From the NCBI GenBank assembly GCA_938007995.1, contig CALLLW010000001.1:1-64000 (forward strand): a stretch of 64,000 bases of DNA. Direction: 5' to 3'. Under the pieces are notes generated by a model. That model was not told the origin of the DNA and ran no database searches. It saw only the letters and a program-made list of their open reading frames with translations. Of the stretch, positions 8,980-24,488 are shown one piece after another; positions within the stretch are counted from its first letter, which is position 1, and each line of letters starts with the position of its first letter. The position numbers and the translations under genes are program-made. Source of the stretch: an uncultured Granulosicoccaceae bacterium. GTDB taxonomy: Bacteria; Pseudomonadota; Gammaproteobacteria; Granulosicoccales; Granulosicoccaceae.

Positions 8980-9261
8980 CTAGTCGTCACACAACTCAAG
9001 CAAGTCACATAAATACCAGACACCGACGGCCAGACTGGCAAACACTACCGACGCCAGTTGCAGTACAGGCTGGCCGCTAAAGACAAACAACATCCCAACC
9101 AACACGACCAAAAACAACATACCGAGCAACATAGCGCTGAGTTTTGCCATGCGTGCCCGACGCTGGTCGCCATCGACCTCATGGGCATCGAGTTCTGCCA
9201 TGGTTTCGTAGTAATAAATGTCACCGTCTGCTGGTGCGATCACACCACTGATCGTGCTCAT
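8980..9261 (-). CDS. Unrecognised two-helix membrane protein between hemA and bchI
   Basis: This 93-aa protein has an acidic soluble N-terminus of about 37 residues (containing APADGDIYYYETMAELDAHE). Two hydrophobic helices follow (about residues 42-62 and 68-85), and the end is very acidic (LLELCDD). A GGGGAG ribosome-binding site precedes the ATG at 9261. It sits 67 bp upstream of bchI inside the bch-puh operon, so a role in pigment synthesis or complex assembly is plausible but unproven. No family is recognised. Confidence 0.75.
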   Translation of the reverse strand: MSTISGVIAPADGDIYYYETMAELDAHEVDGDQRRARMAKLSAMLLGMLFLVVLVGMLFVFSGQPVLQLASVVFASLAVGVWYLCDLLELCDD

Positions 9262-9333
9262 GTCATATCTCCCCGTAACTGGTTTACGGTGCGTTGTTCT
9301 TGTTTAAACTTCATCATCTGGCAAGGTGTTTGA

Positions 9334-10563
9334 TCAGGCTGCACAGGTGGCGCGTGCTGTGGTGTGTTGTCGCACGTCCAATACGTCTTGCAATGCACAG
9401 ACAAGGCGATCTATATCCTCGTCACTATGCTGTGGCGACGGTGTGATACGTAGCCGCTCTGTTCCACGGGCAACCGTCGGATAGTTGATCGGCTGTACAT
9501 ATATATCGTACTCATCCATTAATCGATCACAAACCTGCTTGCACTTTACAGCATCACCTATCATGACCGGAATGATATGACTCGGGTTATCCATCACTGG
9601 AATACCGGCTGCTTTTAAGCCGGCACGCACCTTTGCCACCCTTTCACGCTGCTTTAATCTTTCTACCCGGCTCGACTTTAAATGCTGAATACTGGCGCAT
9701 GCCCCTGCAGCAATCGACGGTGGCAGCGCCGTGGTGAAGATAAATCCCGACGCATGACTGCGGATAAAATCACACAGTGAATTACTCGCAGCGATGTAGC
9801 CACCCATCACGCCAAAAGCTTTCGCCAGTGTGCCTTCGATGACGGTTAATCGATCTGCTACACCTTCCCGCTCAGACACACCGCCACCGCGTTTGCCATA
9901 CAAACCAACCGCGTGCACTTCATCAAGATAGGTCATCGCACCGTGCGCCTCTGCCACATCACAGATTTCTGCCAGTGGTGCGATATCTCCATCCATTGAA
10001 TAGACCGATTCAAACACAACAATTTTTGGGCGCTCCTCAGGCAGTTGTGACAACAGCCGATTGAGATCTTCCGGATCATTGTGCTTGAAGATAAGTTTCT
10101 CGGCGCGACTGTGGCGAATGCCTTCTATTATGGATGCATGGTTCATCGAATCCGACAATACTGCGCAGTCTGGCAACCGTGAAGCAAGCGTGGTCAATGC
10201 TGCCCAGTTGGAAACGTAGCCGGAAGTAAACAACAGCGCAGACTCCTTGGCGTGCAGATCGGCAAGTTCCTGCTCAAGTAATACGTGATAGTGATTGGTG
10301 CCTGCAATGTTGCGCGTACCACCGGCACCGGCACCACACTCATTGATGGCATCGTGCATGGCTTTTAACACCAGCGGATGCTGACCCATTGCAAGATAAT
10401 CGTTTGAGCACCAAACCGTTACTTCGCGTCCATCACAACCATGGTTGCAATCGGTAGCTTTTGGAAACTGACCGGCCTTGCGCTTGATATCATTAAACAC
10501 ACGGTAGTTACCCTGACCGCGCATGTCTTCAAGCCCTTGCTGGAAAAATCTTTCATAGTCCAT
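9334..10563 (-). CDS. hemA: 5-aminolevulinate synthase (C4 pathway)
   Basis: A PLP-dependent alpha-oxoamine synthase (409 aa) that condenses glycine and succinyl-CoA to 5-aminolevulinate. Visible features are the family start [11 protein letters not shown], the [13 protein letters not shown] segment, [17 protein letters not shown], the [10 protein letters not shown] motif and the PLP Lys in [16 protein letters not shown] 10563 is chosen because it matches the conserved family N-terminus; an in-frame ATG at 10638 would overlap puhE. Its place after puhE matches the puhABC-acsF-puhE-hemA order of many purple-bacterial PGCs. It is ALAS, not the glutamyl-tRNA reductase that shares the name hemA in most gammaproteobacteria. 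Confidence 0.95.
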   Translation of the reverse strand: MDYERFFQQGLEDMRGQGNYRVFNDIKRKAGQFPKATDCNHGCDGREVTVWCSNDYLAMGQHPLVLKAMHDAINECGAGAGGTRNIAGTNHYHVLLEQELADLHAKESALLFTSGYVSNWAALTTLASRLPDCAVLSDSMNHASIIEGIRHSRAEKLIFKHNDPEDLNRLLSQLPEERPKIVVFESVYSMDGDIAPLAEICDVAEAHGAMTYLDEVHAVGLYGKRGGGVSEREGVADRLTVIEGTLAKAFGVMGGYIAASNSLCDFIRSHASGFIFTTALPPSIAAGACASIQHLKSSRVERLKQRERVAKVRAGLKAAGIPVMDNPSHIIPVMIGDAVKCKQVCDRLMDEYDIYVQPINYPTVARGTERLRITPSPQHSDEDIDRLVCALQDVLDVRQHTTARATCAA

Positions 10564-10603
10564 CGATTTGCTCACTATCTCTATATTATATTTTTTGCCG
10601 CTA

Positions 10604-11374
10604 TCATTTGGCTGCCGCCGCTTTGGGTCTGTTTTCAACCCAGGCCCACAATGCAGTACCCTTCATTGGTATGACCAGCATCCAGTGTTCGATTATTGCC
10701 AACAGTAACAAGGTGGCTACCAGGGTTTGCGACGTAGCCGCTACGGGATTTGTAATTGCATTTTCAAGACTCATAAAGAGCCAGATACAAACAGCGCTTG
10801 CAACCGCCACCGAGAACGGGAAAAAAGCGTTAACCGGTTTTACCGATCTAAAACTCATCAAATAGCGAACCTTGTTCGGCAACCATTCCTCCGGCAGATT
10901 GGCAACTCCCAGAAAAACGTTAAGCTCGGCACTGACGCGCATCAGCCATAATACAAGATATGTATAGAACGCTGTCTGGTTCACCCCGCCTGTACACAGC
11001 ACCCAGATAAGTGCTGCAATACTAACCATTAACACTTCATGGTAAAGCACAGCATGGCAGGCAACCACAAAGCGGCGCGGTGTTGATAAGCCGGGCTTAC
11101 AAGGCTCAACACCCGGGCCTGCAAGAACACCACTGTAGTGCATAACCTCTGACCATCCCCAAACCACCAGTGTGGCAATAAAGCTCAGGTACACAGCCCA
11201 CAGTGTGTTGCTGTTGCTGAGCAATGCAATCACAACCACACTTAAAAGTGCGCACAGGCTTGTGACCAGTACTGTGCGACCACTGTGCTGTTGAGTATTC
11301 AGCCACAGCACAACACCGGTACCTGCCCACCAGAGCAACACGCAAAACCCGATTGGCAGCAGGTAATCAACCAT
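10604..11374 (-). CDS. puhE: Photosynthetic complex assembly protein PuhE (DUF3623)
   Basis: A 256-aa polytopic membrane protein with about seven helices, starting [18 protein letters not shown]. It contains the family-typical region [15 protein letters not shown] and the [19 protein letters not shown] segment near residues 155-175. PuhE is a negative modulator or assembly factor in bacteriochlorophyll and complex production in Rhodobacter; the mechanism is unknown. The gene lies between acsF and hemA, its conserved position in PGCs, and ends 40 bp before the hemA start. Confidence 0.92.
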   Translation of the reverse strand: MVDYLLPIGFCVLLWWAGTGVVLWLNTQQHSGRTVLVTSLCALLSVVVIALLSNSNTLWAVYLSFIATLVVWGWSEVMHYSGVLAGPGVEPCKPGLSTPRRFVVACHAVLYHEVLMVSIAALIWVLCTGGVNQTAFYTYLVLWLMRVSAELNVFLGVANLPEEWLPNKVRYLMSFRSVKPVNAFFPFSVAVASAVCIWLFMSLENAITNPVAATSQTLVATLLLLAIIEHWMLVIPMKGTALWAWVENRPKAAAAK

Positions 11375-11426
11375 TAGTAATCTGTATCGCTGTTATTCAT
11401 TGTTCTGATTGAATGGCTCACAACCG

Positions 11427-12542
11427 TTACCATGCAGGCTTTAGGCGCACAGTCTCGGGCAACTCATTGCTGATGACCGGTAACATATACAGCTTGATGA
11501 AGGTAATACCCGCACCGGCTGCACTGCTGATCTGCGTGAGCTTTGCTGCAAAACCCTTTTGCCGTGATGCTTCGTTCATTTTTTCAATATTGTGCGATAT
11601 CTTTTGCAGGTGCTGCAGAAACTTCGGGTTTTCATGATCAATCTTGAATGGAAACACTTGCTCTGAAATAGTTGAGGTGATATCGAATACCTGCATGTCA
11701 TATTCAGTGGTGTCCACCCCCAGTGCGGCGTGAAATACCGGCCGCTGGTGATCGCGTACAAACATGGTGGCGTATACGGCATTCAGAAAAAAACGGATCC
11801 ACAGTTTATTCGTACCGCGCAGTAATTCGGGCTGTGAGCGCATTAGCAAGGCCAGCGCGTCACCATGTCTGAACTCATCGTTACACCATTGCTTGAACCA
11901 TCTGAAGATCGGGTGAAAGCGTTTTTCAGGGTTTGCTTCAAGTTGTCTGTATATTGCGATATAGCGCGCGTAACCGATTTTTTCAGACAGATACGTGGCA
12001 TACAAAATAAACTTAGGCTTAAAGAACTTGTACTTTTTCTCTCGCCGCAGAAAACCGAGATCCACTCCAACACCGAAATCTTTCAGGCAATGATTAATAA
12101 AACCCGCATGACGTGATTCATCACGCGCCATGTAACCCATCAGGTTTTTGATATCAGGATTCTGCGACTGTTTTTTAGTATCGGAATACAGCACACAGCC
12201 AGAGAATTCACTGGTGACCGAGCTGATTAAAAATTCCAGAAACTCCTCATACAACTCTGGTGACAGCTCCTGCAGCTCATCAACAAAATCTTCAGGTCGC
12301 ACAAAATGCTCACGATTAGTGTCGAGATCAAACTCGGCCATCAATGCATCCCACTCTTCGCGTACCGGTGTGACATCAAAACGATCCATAGCTTTGAAAT
12401 CAGTGGTGTAGAAGCGCGGGCTGAGGATGGTGTCCTGCTTGGCGCGACTGGTGGATTGCTCGCTGTGTTTCCTGGCGGGCTTTCCAGTACGCGTTGCTGC
12501 TGTTGATTCTGTTGTTGAATCCAGGGCGACGGTTTCTTGCAT
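11427..12542 (-). CDS. acsF: Mg-protoporphyrin IX monomethyl ester oxidative cyclase AcsF
   Basis: A diiron enzyme of 371 aa that closes the isocyclic E ring using O2. The diiron ligand motifs are visible: the [17 protein letters not shown] helix, DESRHAGF (ExxH-type) and [12 protein letters not shown] (ExxH-type). About 45 N-terminal residues rich in Ser, Thr and Arg precede the conserved part ([15 protein letters not shown]), so the extension looks disordered. A GAGGA ribosome-binding site precedes ATG 12542. No oxygen-independent cyclase (BchE) is in the window, so pigment synthesis here is predicted to need oxygen. Confidence 0.96.
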   Translation of the reverse strand: MQETVALDSTTESTAATRTGKPARKHSEQSTSRAKQDTILSPRFYTTDFKAMDRFDVTPVREEWDALMAEFDLDTNREHFVRPEDFVDELQELSPELYEEFLEFLISSVTSEFSGCVLYSDTKKQSQNPDIKNLMGYMARDESRHAGFINHCLKDFGVGVDLGFLRREKKYKFFKPKFILYATYLSEKIGYARYIAIYRQLEANPEKRFHPIFRWFKQWCNDEFRHGDALALLMRSQPELLRGTNKLWIRFFLNAVYATMFVRDHQRPVFHAALGVDTTEYDMQVFDITSTISEQVFPFKIDHENPKFLQHLQKISHNIEKMNEASRQKGFAAKLTQISSAAGAGITFIKLYMLPVISNELPETVRLKPAW

Positions 12543-12559
12543 CGTTCTATCCTCTTTTT

Positions 12560-13060
12560 TTAGCTTTTAGTCTGGCTGCGTAGCCTGGCGAGCTGTTTAT
12601 CTACCGCGATATCGGTATTAACCCGATTGATTGCATTACTGTCAGGCTCAAACAAGTTGGCAAAAGTCTTTACATTATCCGGCCCGAAGGCATCCAGGAG
12701 CAGAGTCGTATCGGTTGCTTTATCGATGAGTAGCAACTGCCCCGGCTGCGTCAAACGCAATTCAAACTGTGCCTGCTCTGTGTTGCCACGAAGCCGCCGC
12801 TCGCGTACCAGTGATCGCATCACGCCGCGTACAAATGAACCTTCGCCACTGACAAATACAGAGACTGATTCATTACTAACAAGATCAATAACTTCGAGCG
12901 AGCCATCTGAGTGATCGATGAAGTTCAGCAATCTTGAATTTTGCACTGATGCATTGACAAGGTTGTCCGTGGTTAACTTTCTATCACCTGATGCTGTACC
13001 TACAATGACAATAACACCTGCCAATAGAGCGGCAATAAATAGTGCCGGAAGTGTTTTCAC
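12560..13060 (-). CDS. puhC: Photosynthetic complex assembly protein PuhC
   Basis: This 166-aa protein has one N-terminal membrane anchor (about residues 5-22) and a beta-rich periplasmic domain. Segments such as [16 protein letters not shown] and [18 protein letters not shown] are characteristic of PuhC. In Rhodobacter, PuhC assists reaction centre and LH1 organisation. It starts with GTG at 13060, directly after the puhB stop, with a strong AGGAGG located inside the end of puhB. The next gene, acsF, starts 17 bp downstream. Confidence 0.9.
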   Translation of the reverse strand: MKTLPALFIAALLAGVIVIVGTASGDRKLTTDNLVNASVQNSRLLNFIDHSDGSLEVIDLVSNESVSVFVSGEGSFVRGVMRSLVRERRLRGNTEQAQFELRLTQPGQLLLIDKATDTTLLLDAFGPDNVKTFANLFEPDSNAINRVNTDIAVDKQLARLRSQTKS

Positions 13061-13768
13061 TTATGCCTCCTGCATCTGAGTAACACCGACAGGATCAGTC
13101 AGTTGCACATCAGGATTACGTGGTGCATCGGAGTTATGTGGGACAGGGGAATTAAGTGCAACAGCGGATTCCTTTGCATCGTTAGCCGATTCAGCCAACG
13201 CCTCAGACAGCAGTGCGGAGACTTTTTCAAGATCGGCAATACAACACAACATGGGTTGTGCAGAAAACCAGTGCCATGGTCGGGCGTTTGGCCATAAAAT
13301 CCAGTGTGAAACGCGCGCATCCGCTGATACACTGAAAGCAATATTGCCGCTATCTGCGCTACCGCGCTGTGCAGCATCGGCACTGATGATCTGACTGAAC
13401 GGTAGGTTCATGGTGATGGGTACAGCCAGTCCAAACCGCATTACGATTCGTCGATTGGTTAGCGTATAAATGGTAGAGCGCGAATATAGCCATGCGAGCA
13501 AACTGACGATGACCAGGGCCAGTGTCAGCGCCAGTACCGGTGTATGCAGTAAGTCAACAGACCAGCTGCCGGTTGCCTGTTTATTCGCCAGTAGACGCCA
13601 CAGGGCAATGACACTGAACCATAAACATATTTTGTGAAAGTGAAAAACATAGCGCGCCATTAAACGCGTTTGTGGTGTTCCCTGCCATAGCAGGCGTTCA
13701 CCTTGTGGTAAACGTTCCGGCAAACCTAACAAGGGCTCTGTTTCATGTTCGCGAACAAAGGCAGTCAT
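13061..13768 (-). CDS. puhB: Photosynthetic complex assembly protein PuhB
   Basis: A 235-aa protein with the bacterial PH-like (bPH2) architecture. It opens with EPLLGLPERLPQGERLLWQGTP, typical of PuhB. Two membrane helices follow around residues 45-65 and 78-100, then the TIYTLTNRRIVMRFG motif of the PH-like domain. The last ~40 residues are a low-complexity Asn/Pro/Ser/Asp-rich tail. PuhB helps reaction-centre assembly in Rhodobacter. The start overlaps the puhA stop as ATGA, and the stop abuts puhC. Confidence 0.92.
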   Translation of the reverse strand: MTAFVREHETEPLLGLPERLPQGERLLWQGTPQTRLMARYVFHFHKICLWFSVIALWRLLANKQATGSWSVDLLHTPVLALTLALVIVSLLAWLYSRSTIYTLTNRRIVMRFGLAVPITMNLPFSQIISADAAQRGSADSGNIAFSVSADARVSHWILWPNARPWHWFSAQPMLCCIADLEKVSALLSEALAESANDAKESAVALNSPVPHNSDAPRNPDVQLTDPVGVTQMQEA

Positions 13769-14541
13769 ATTAATGCCTCGGCACGTTCTGGTGTGGCGTA
13801 CAGGTAACCGGCACCGTAGTAGGCGACAATGCGCTCTTCTTCAAGCAGGGTGATCTGTGTTTCATTGGCGATTCCAGGCACATTAGCAAACTGCTCTGCG
13901 GTGATCGAGGTGACATCGACACGTCTGGCACGGTGATGCACCTTTGCCATGTTCATCGGTAACAGCACGCGCCGATGATCATCGGTCACGGCAAGCTCAA
14001 CCTCAAGATAACGCAACAGCATCTCGGAACAATCTACCCAGACATCAACCACCGTACCGGCCGTGGTTTTATCGCAACCTACCACCGCCATGCCACGCGG
14101 GTCTGGGTCACGCGGGTTGAGGCTGAACTCGTGTTGCGAACGCATGGGGACGATTCGCGGGTGGCCTTCCATTGTCACGTCCACTACATCTTCGCGCTCG
14201 GCCCATGCACCGGGTCCGACGCCGGCTAACATCGGGTCACCTTCAGGTACCAGTGGCGAGCCGGTCGGGTAGCGCAGCTTGCTTGCCGCAGGTGTGCGTT
14301 TATCACCATTGTCTCTTGGTGCACGCACGGTTCTGCCATCAGCCAGTAAGAATGTTTTAGGTTTTGGTATGCGATTATCCGCATTGATAGAACGCCTGCG
14401 AGGTTGCTCGCCCTGCAGCGGGTAGCCTTCGCGCCGGTCTTCGTTACGCAGATAAATCAATAACCCTGCAAAAAATATCCAGAACAGGTACAAAACAATT
14501 TGTGCAACATCCAGGTACTCCGTAATTGCCCCTTGTGGCAT
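13765..14541 (-). CDS. puhA: Photosynthetic reaction centre H subunit PuhA
   Basis: The 258-aa reaction-centre H subunit caps the cytoplasmic face of the L/M heterodimer and guides protons to QB. One N-terminal membrane helix (about residues 11-31, in AQIVLYLFWIFFAGLLIYL) is followed by RNEDRREGYPLQ and a large beta-rich cytoplasmic domain. That domain contains the typical GPGAWAEREDVVD, DPDPRGMAVVG and DVWVDCSEMLLRYLE segments. L, M and cytochrome subunits (pufLMC) are not in this window, so the reaction centre is encoded at two loci. ATG 14541; puhB overlaps its stop. Confidence 0.97.
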   Translation of the reverse strand: MPQGAITEYLDVAQIVLYLFWIFFAGLLIYLRNEDRREGYPLQGEQPRRRSINADNRIPKPKTFLLADGRTVRAPRDNGDKRTPAASKLRYPTGSPLVPEGDPMLAGVGPGAWAEREDVVDVTMEGHPRIVPMRSQHEFSLNPRDPDPRGMAVVGCDKTTAGTVVDVWVDCSEMLLRYLEVELAVTDDHRRVLLPMNMAKVHHRARRVDVTSITAEQFANVPGIANETQITLLEEERIVAYYGAGYLYATPERAEALI

Positions 14542-14561
14542 GCTGTTCTCCGCTACGTGAT

Positions 14562-16064
14562 CTAGGTGGGGAAGACCGACAGCCCGACGCGGTGACGCGT
14601 TTGATCCGCATGTGTGCGATCAAGTCGTCCGACAATCGGGCCCAGAATCACCAAGGTGATAAATAACAACACAATCTCGATCAGATAAACCGCCTGATAG
14701 CCGGTGTTGATGCTGTTTAATGTTTGGCCAAAAATGTTGTGCGTCGCCAACTGCGACACCAGATCTCGAAAGCTGCCGCCGAGTGCAATAGCAACACCGG
14801 CTGCAGTCGCCTGTACTGCACCCCATGCACCGAGTGCCATGCCTGCATATACTGTATTTTGCTGACGCGCCATTTCAGTGGCCAGCATGCCAACCGAGAA
14901 CATACCGCTGCCCATACCGATCACAAACGTGCCGGTCTGAATCATCGGCACAGAACCAAACGGTGCGGCAAGGATAATCGCGCTGAAAGCAAACGCACCG
15001 AGTGTGGCACCGTAGGCGGCAATTCGACTCGGGTCGGTGCCCTGCCGCTTTGATTCTGGTTTACTAAATTCTGGCTCACTACCTGTTGATGCTGATGTGG
15101 CTACTGTCTTCGCCGCCATCAGCTTTGCAGCAACTGAAAAACCGCCCAACATGCCGGTCACCAGTATGCCGGTAAGCAAGGTAGTTGCCCCCACCCCGAG
15201 GCCGAGTGCATGCCCTGCATAAGGTTCAAGTAATATGTCCTGCATACCGAAGGCAGATGTGCCCAGTGCCAGTGCAATCAAAAAACGTCGCGTGTGTTTA
15301 TGGCTGATGTACTCAAGCCAGACAGACGCAAAAGCCGGTCGCGTTCGTTGATGATTTGTGACCGCTCGATTGCGCGCTTCCTGTTTGTAACAGGCGGCAA
15401 GATTCAAAAAAAGAGTCAGTACCGCCGCTGCCTGTAACACTTGTATTAATCGGATCTGACTGAATGGTTCAAGCAGTGCAGCAAATACCAGTGAGCTGAC
15501 CACCATGCCGACCAGCAGCATCACATATAAAAGTGCGACAACGCGGGTACGGCTTTTTGCAGGAGCAATATCAGTCGCCAGTGCCAGACCTGCAGTTTGT
15601 GTGGTGTGCATACCCAGACCGACGAGTAGAAATGCCAGCGCGGTTGCCGCTTTGGCATACCAGGCCGGCCAGTGGGTATCACCCGACAGAATAATTAACG
15701 CAAACGGCAAAATAGCCAGCCCGCCAAATTGCAACATGGTACCGATAAACAAAAACGGCACCCGACGCCAGCCGAGATAAGACACATATTGATCAGAACG
15801 ATGCCCGATTAAAGCCCGCAACGGTGCGATCACCAACGGTACCGCAATCATCAATGACACCAGTGTTGCCATAACACCCAGCTCAACAATCATTACCCGA
15901 TTTAACGTACCGTTGAGCAACACGAAACACATGCCCGCGCTGAATTGAAACAGCGCCAGCCGCAGGATGCGCGATAACGGTAAATCCGTGCTCGCAGCGT
16001 CTGCAAATGGCAGCAGTCGCAAACCATATCGTCGCCAGAAATCGGTAGACGAACGCACACTCAT
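14562..16064 (-). CDS. lhaA: LhaA, BCD-family LH1 assembly protein
   Basis: A 500-aa, twelve-helix MFS-type protein of the bacteriochlorophyll delivery (BCD) family. It is encoded between bchM and puhA, the fixed position of lhaA. The N-terminal LPFADAASTDLPLSRILRL and the first-helix motif GTLNRVMIVELGV are shared with pucC in this window. LALATDIAP and PYAGHALG are also family motifs. LhaA is needed for LH1 assembly in Rhodobacter. A ~35-residue Ser/Thr/Glu/Lys loop near residues 310-345 separates the two six-helix halves. The start overlaps the bchM stop (ATGA). Confidence 0.93.
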   Translation of the reverse strand: MSVRSSTDFWRRYGLRLLPFADAASTDLPLSRILRLALFQFSAGMCFVLLNGTLNRVMIVELGVMATLVSLMIAVPLVIAPLRALIGHRSDQYVSYLGWRRVPFLFIGTMLQFGGLAILPFALIILSGDTHWPAWYAKAATALAFLLVGLGMHTTQTAGLALATDIAPAKSRTRVVALLYVMLLVGMVVSSLVFAALLEPFSQIRLIQVLQAAAVLTLFLNLAACYKQEARNRAVTNHQRTRPAFASVWLEYISHKHTRRFLIALALGTSAFGMQDILLEPYAGHALGLGVGATTLLTGILVTGMLGGFSVAAKLMAAKTVATSASTGSEPEFSKPESKRQGTDPSRIAAYGATLGAFAFSAIILAAPFGSVPMIQTGTFVIGMGSGMFSVGMLATEMARQQNTVYAGMALGAWGAVQATAAGVAIALGGSFRDLVSQLATHNIFGQTLNSINTGYQAVYLIEIVLLFITLVILGPIVGRLDRTHADQTRHRVGLSVFPT

Positions 16065-16780
16065 CGGCAGACAAGCTCCTGCGCATGCGACTTATAGAAT
16101 GCGGTATCAATGCGTTTATCGCGACCGGGTTGCCAGTGACTCAACGCCTGGCTATTGGTCAGTTGGCGATGCAGATGTGCACAGCCAATCGGTACTATTG
16201 CCGGAGACCGATCTTTCTTTGGAAAAAGTTTACCGGCTTTATGCATAACCGTGAGCAATGGTGTACGCGGCGCAAACGTAAATAGCACACTCGATGTGGT
16301 AGAGCCTGCCAGGGTTTCAATAGCGTTCTGCATGTCCTGCGTCTCATAGTGGATCAGTGAGTCCATTGCAACAACATGATTAAACTGCCCGTGCTTAGTG
16401 GATAACATATCACCACTGATAAACCGTATCTGTCCGGGCTGTTCGCTTTGTTGTTGTACTCGCTGTTGCGCAAGCTCAACAAGTTTTGGCGATAAGTCTA
16501 TGGCCAGTACGTCTGCACCGCGACTGGCAAGCTCTATTGCCATTAAGCCGGTACCGCAGCCTGCATCAAGGATGCGACTTCCCTGTAAATCATCCGGCAG
16601 CCACGACAGCAAAGTACTTTGCGTTTCCATGCGGCCTGCACGTACCGTGGCCCTGATACGACTGACCGGTGCATCACTGGTTAATCGCTTCCATGCCTCC
16701 ATGGCTGTGTCGTCAAAGTAGGTTGCGACTTCATTGCGTCGAGACTGATAGCTGGCCCGGTTCATATTAGTAAGGTTCAT
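16061..16780 (-). CDS. bchM: Mg-protoporphyrin IX O-methyltransferase BchM
   Basis: An SAM-dependent methyltransferase (239 aa) that methylates the ring-C propionate of Mg-protoporphyrin IX, making the substrate of AcsF. The BchM signature SYQSRRNEVATYFDDTAMEAW is followed by RLTSDAPVSRIRATVR and the SAM-binding DAGCGTGLMAIELA near residue 70. A TTG at 16786 overlaps the bchL stop, but ATG 16780, 2 nt after that stop, is a more ordinary start; ATG 16765 is also possible. The stop overlaps lhaA. Confidence 0.94.
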   Translation of the reverse strand: MNLTNMNRASYQSRRNEVATYFDDTAMEAWKRLTSDAPVSRIRATVRAGRMETQSTLLSWLPDDLQGSRILDAGCGTGLMAIELASRGADVLAIDLSPKLVELAQQRVQQQSEQPGQIRFISGDMLSTKHGQFNHVVAMDSLIHYETQDMQNAIETLAGSTTSSVLFTFAPRTPLLTVMHKAGKLFPKKDRSPAIVPIGCAHLHRQLTNSQALSHWQPGRDKRIDTAFYKSHAQELVCR

Positions 16781-16782
16781 TA

Positions 16783-21494
<4,712 letters not shown>

Positions 21495-21501
21495 GCGTCA
21501 G

Positions 21502-23148
21502 TCAGCTCCCACTGTAGTGCGCTTTGGCATCGTAGAGTGTTTCGAGCGTGATGGTTTGCAAGCCGAATTGCCCGGCATAACGCTCCGTGTTGCGTTTCGC
21601 TTTACCACGTACAAAAAACGGGATTTTTTTGAGTTCACGTTCTGCATCGACAGTCCATAAACTGTCATTGCCCTGTAATCCGTCAGCTTCAGTTTTTATC
21701 TGGCTGGTATCTGTTTGAGCAGTATTCGTCTGGCTTGCAGCAGCATTGGCAACAGCATCGATGTTGCCAGGCGTTACCTGTTGAGGTGTGATCGCATCGC
21801 CTGTTGGTGAATCACTTGCATAACTCGCATGACTACCAAGATGTGAAGGCGCTGCATCGCTGAATTCAAAATCATCGGTAAACATGCCCAGCAGATGTTC
21901 TTCCAGACCCATCATTAACGGATGCACCCAGCTGTCAAAAATCACATTCGCGCCTTCATAACCCATCTGCGGTGAATAACGCGCTGGTACATCTTCAACA
22001 TGAAACGGCGCTGAAATCACACAGCAGGCAATGCCCAGGCGCTTGGCCATGTGGCGTTCCATTTGTGTACCGAGTACCAGCTCGGGCTCGGTGCTTTTTA
22101 CCGCATCTTCTACTTCCAGGTAATCATCTGTGATCAGTGCTTCGATGCCATAGCTTTCCGCTGCAGCACGTACCTCGCGACCGAACTCACGGCTGTAAGT
22201 GCCAAGTCCGACAACTTCAAAGCCCAGTTCTTCAGACGCGACTCGCGCAGCGGCAATAGCATGAGTAGCATCGGCAAAGATGAATACACGCTTACCGGTT
22301 AAATAGTTGGAATCGATGGAACGCGAGTACCACGGTAAGCGGGACGCATGGTTTTGCAGAGCGGCCGTTGCATCTACACCAACAGCTTCTGCAACCGCTT
22401 TAACAAACTCACGGGTGGCGGTGACACCGATTGGCACCACGTCTATCACCGGTTGTTTAAACTGGCGCTTTAACCAGTCACAGGTGGTACGCCCGACTTC
22501 TGAGTAAAGACACACGTTGGCAGTTGCCTGCGGCAGGCTTTTAATATCTGCAAGTGTTGCGTTTAACGGCACAACTGCATTGGTTTGCACGCCAATGGAT
22601 TGCAGCAGTGCCATAACTTCTTTTATGTCATCACGACAGCGAAAGCCCAGTGAACTGGGGCCAATTAAGTTAACTGAAGGTGTGCGCTGATCCGGTATAA
22701 CATCATCTTTTAGCACCGCCCTGACCACGGCGTACAAGGCTTCACTGGCGCCGTAGTTTTCTTTGCGGGAATAGGCCGGATGTTCAAGCGGCACCACCGG
22801 TACATCAAGACCTTCTATACCCAGTGCCAGTGAACCCGGCTGGTCCTGAATCAGCTCGGCGGTGCACGATTCACCGACAAACATCACGTCCGGTTTAAAC
22901 CTTTCTGCTGCATCAAGCACTGATTCTACAAAAAGATTGGCGGTATCAGAGCCGAGGTCGCGTGCCTGAAACGTAGTGTAGGTAACAGGTGGTCGATGAT
23001 TCTGCCGTTCGATCATTGTGAACAACAGATCGGCATAGGTATCACCCTGTGGCGCATGTAACACATAGTGCGCATTTTGCATGGAGTTAACCACGCGCAT
23101 CGCGCCGATGTGCGGCGGTCCTTCATAAGTCCACAGAGCGAGCTTCAT
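21502..23148 (-). CDS. bchB: Light-independent protochlorophyllide reductase subunit BchB
   Basis: The NifK-like subunit of the dark-operative protochlorophyllide reductase (548 aa). It starts [19 protein letters not shown], typical of BchB, and contains [15 protein letters not shown] with a cluster ligand and [13 protein letters not shown]. The C-terminal DPOR domain ([23 protein letters not shown] form) is present. Between residues about 435 and 495 is a low-complexity linker rich in Ser, Thr, Asn, Gln and Asp, which makes the protein slightly long. The start overlaps the bchN stop (ATGA). Confidence 0.96.
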   Translation of the reverse strand: MKLALWTYEGPPHIGAMRVVNSMQNAHYVLHAPQGDTYADLLFTMIERQNHRPPVTYTTFQARDLGSDTANLFVESVLDAAERFKPDVMFVGESCTAELIQDQPGSLALGIEGLDVPVVPLEHPAYSRKENYGASEALYAVVRAVLKDDVIPDQRTPSVNLIGPSSLGFRCRDDIKEVMALLQSIGVQTNAVVPLNATLADIKSLPQATANVCLYSEVGRTTCDWLKRQFKQPVIDVVPIGVTATREFVKAVAEAVGVDATAALQNHASRLPWYSRSIDSNYLTGKRVFIFADATHAIAAARVASEELGFEVVGLGTYSREFGREVRAAAESYGIEALITDDYLEVEDAVKSTEPELVLGTQMERHMAKRLGIACCVISAPFHVEDVPARYSPQMGYEGANVIFDSWVHPLMMGLEEHLLGMFTDDFEFSDAAPSHLGSHASYASDSPTGDAITPQQVTPGNIDAVANAAASQTNTAQTDTSQIKTEADGLQGNDSLWTVDAERELKKIPFFVRGKAKRNTERYAGQFGLQTITLETLYDAKAHYSGS

Positions 23149-24488
23149 GCGGGCACCTTCAATAGTTGCCGCCGTTTAAGCGGTTTAACAAACAGTGCTG
23201 CCAGATCTGCCGCCTGTTCAAAACCATGTATCGGGCTGAACACCAGCTCGATACTCCACTTGGTTGCCAAACCCTGTGCTTCCAGCGGATTGCCAAGGCC
23301 CATGCCGCATACCGTAAGATCAGGTTGATCCTGATGCAGCCTTGCTAGCTGTTCATCAACGTGTTGCCCTTCAACGAACCGAATGTTGTCGGGTAGTAAG
23401 TCGAGCTCGGCACCGATGCACTGGCGATCAAAAAACGGCACACCAATTTCAACCGGCTGCATGCCGCACTCTTCATAGAGAAAACGAGCCATTGGAATTT
23501 CCAGCTGGGAGTCCGGAAAAAATGACACACGCCTGCCCTGCAACGGCTCTGCGACTTTTTTCATCGCAGTGCGAGCGCGCGACAACGGTGCTTCAACAAC
23601 ACGATCAAAGTGCTGTGAGTCAATGTCAAACGCATCTGCAATGGCTTTTAACCATCGTAGTGTGCCCTCTGCACCGAAAGGAAATACGGTCTGTATATGC
23701 TGCAAACCGTGACGGGTGAGTTCGCGTAACGACTCACCGACAAACGGCTGTACCAGTACCACTTTGGTGTTTTGATCTATAAGCGGTAACCGCGATGCAC
23801 TGCGAGTTGGCAAAAATGCAACTGAGTTAATCCCCATGGCTTGCAGTAATCGGGTGAATTGATCTTCGACCACATCGGCCACGGTACCAAGCACTAATAA
23901 TTCACAGGGTCGGGAAAACGCTACATCATCGTCACCGGCCGGACTACCCTGCACCATATCTGCTATCAGCGCTTTCAGGCAGTTGTCTTCACCCTGAGTA
24001 AAAGTAGTTTCTATACCACTGCCGGAAAAACTCAGCACGCGTAACGGATGAATTTTGTTTAATCGCTCGGCGGCTTTTTCAAGATCGAGCTTGATCACCT
24101 CAGAAGGACAGGAACCGACAAGAAACAGGGTTTTGATTTCCGGCCTGCGTACAACCAGATCATTAACTATACGTTCGAGCTCATCGTTGAAGTCAGCAGA
24201 GCCTGACAGATCGCGATCATCAAGGATTGCGGTACCAAAACGCGGCTCGGCAAATATCATCACACCGGCGGCTGACTGCAAAAGATGCGCACAGGTACGC
24301 GAACCAACGACCAGAAAAAACGCATCCTGCATACGTCTGTGTAGCCAGACAATACCGGTTAAGCCGCAAAACACTTCACGCTGACCGCGCTCCTGCACGA
24401 TATCGATAGTTTTATGCTTAGCTTCAGCTGTTTTATGCTCAGCCGCCGGGGTTTTACACTTTGCCACTGAAGCTACCGGCATTGTCAT
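23145..24488 (-). CDS. bchN: Light-independent protochlorophyllide reductase subunit BchN
   Basis: The NifD-like subunit (447 aa) that holds the catalytic site with BchB. Motifs include [22 protein letters not shown] with the first cluster Cys, [15 protein letters not shown] with another, and [19 protein letters not shown]. The first ~28 residues are Lys/Ala/Thr-rich and not conserved. Start and stop both overlap neighbours as ATGA (bchF upstream, bchB downstream), so the three genes are translationally coupled. Confidence 0.96.
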   Translation of the reverse strand: MTMPVASVAKCKTPAAEHKTAEAKHKTIDIVQERGQREVFCGLTGIVWLHRRMQDAFFLVVGSRTCAHLLQSAAGVMIFAEPRFGTAILDDRDLSGSADFNDELERIVNDLVVRRPEIKTLFLVGSCPSEVIKLDLEKAAERLNKIHPLRVLSFSGSGIETTFTQGEDNCLKALIADMVQGSPAGDDDVAFSRPCELLVLGTVADVVEDQFTRLLQAMGINSVAFLPTRSASRLPLIDQNTKVVLVQPFVGESLRELTRHGLQHIQTVFPFGAEGTLRWLKAIADAFDIDSQHFDRVVEAPLSRARTAMKKVAEPLQGRRVSFFPDSQLEIPMARFLYEECGMQPVEIGVPFFDRQCIGAELDLLPDNIRFVEGQHVDEQLARLHQDQPDLTVCGMGLGNPLEAQGLATKWSIELVFSPIHGFEQAADLAALFVKPLKRRQLLKVPA

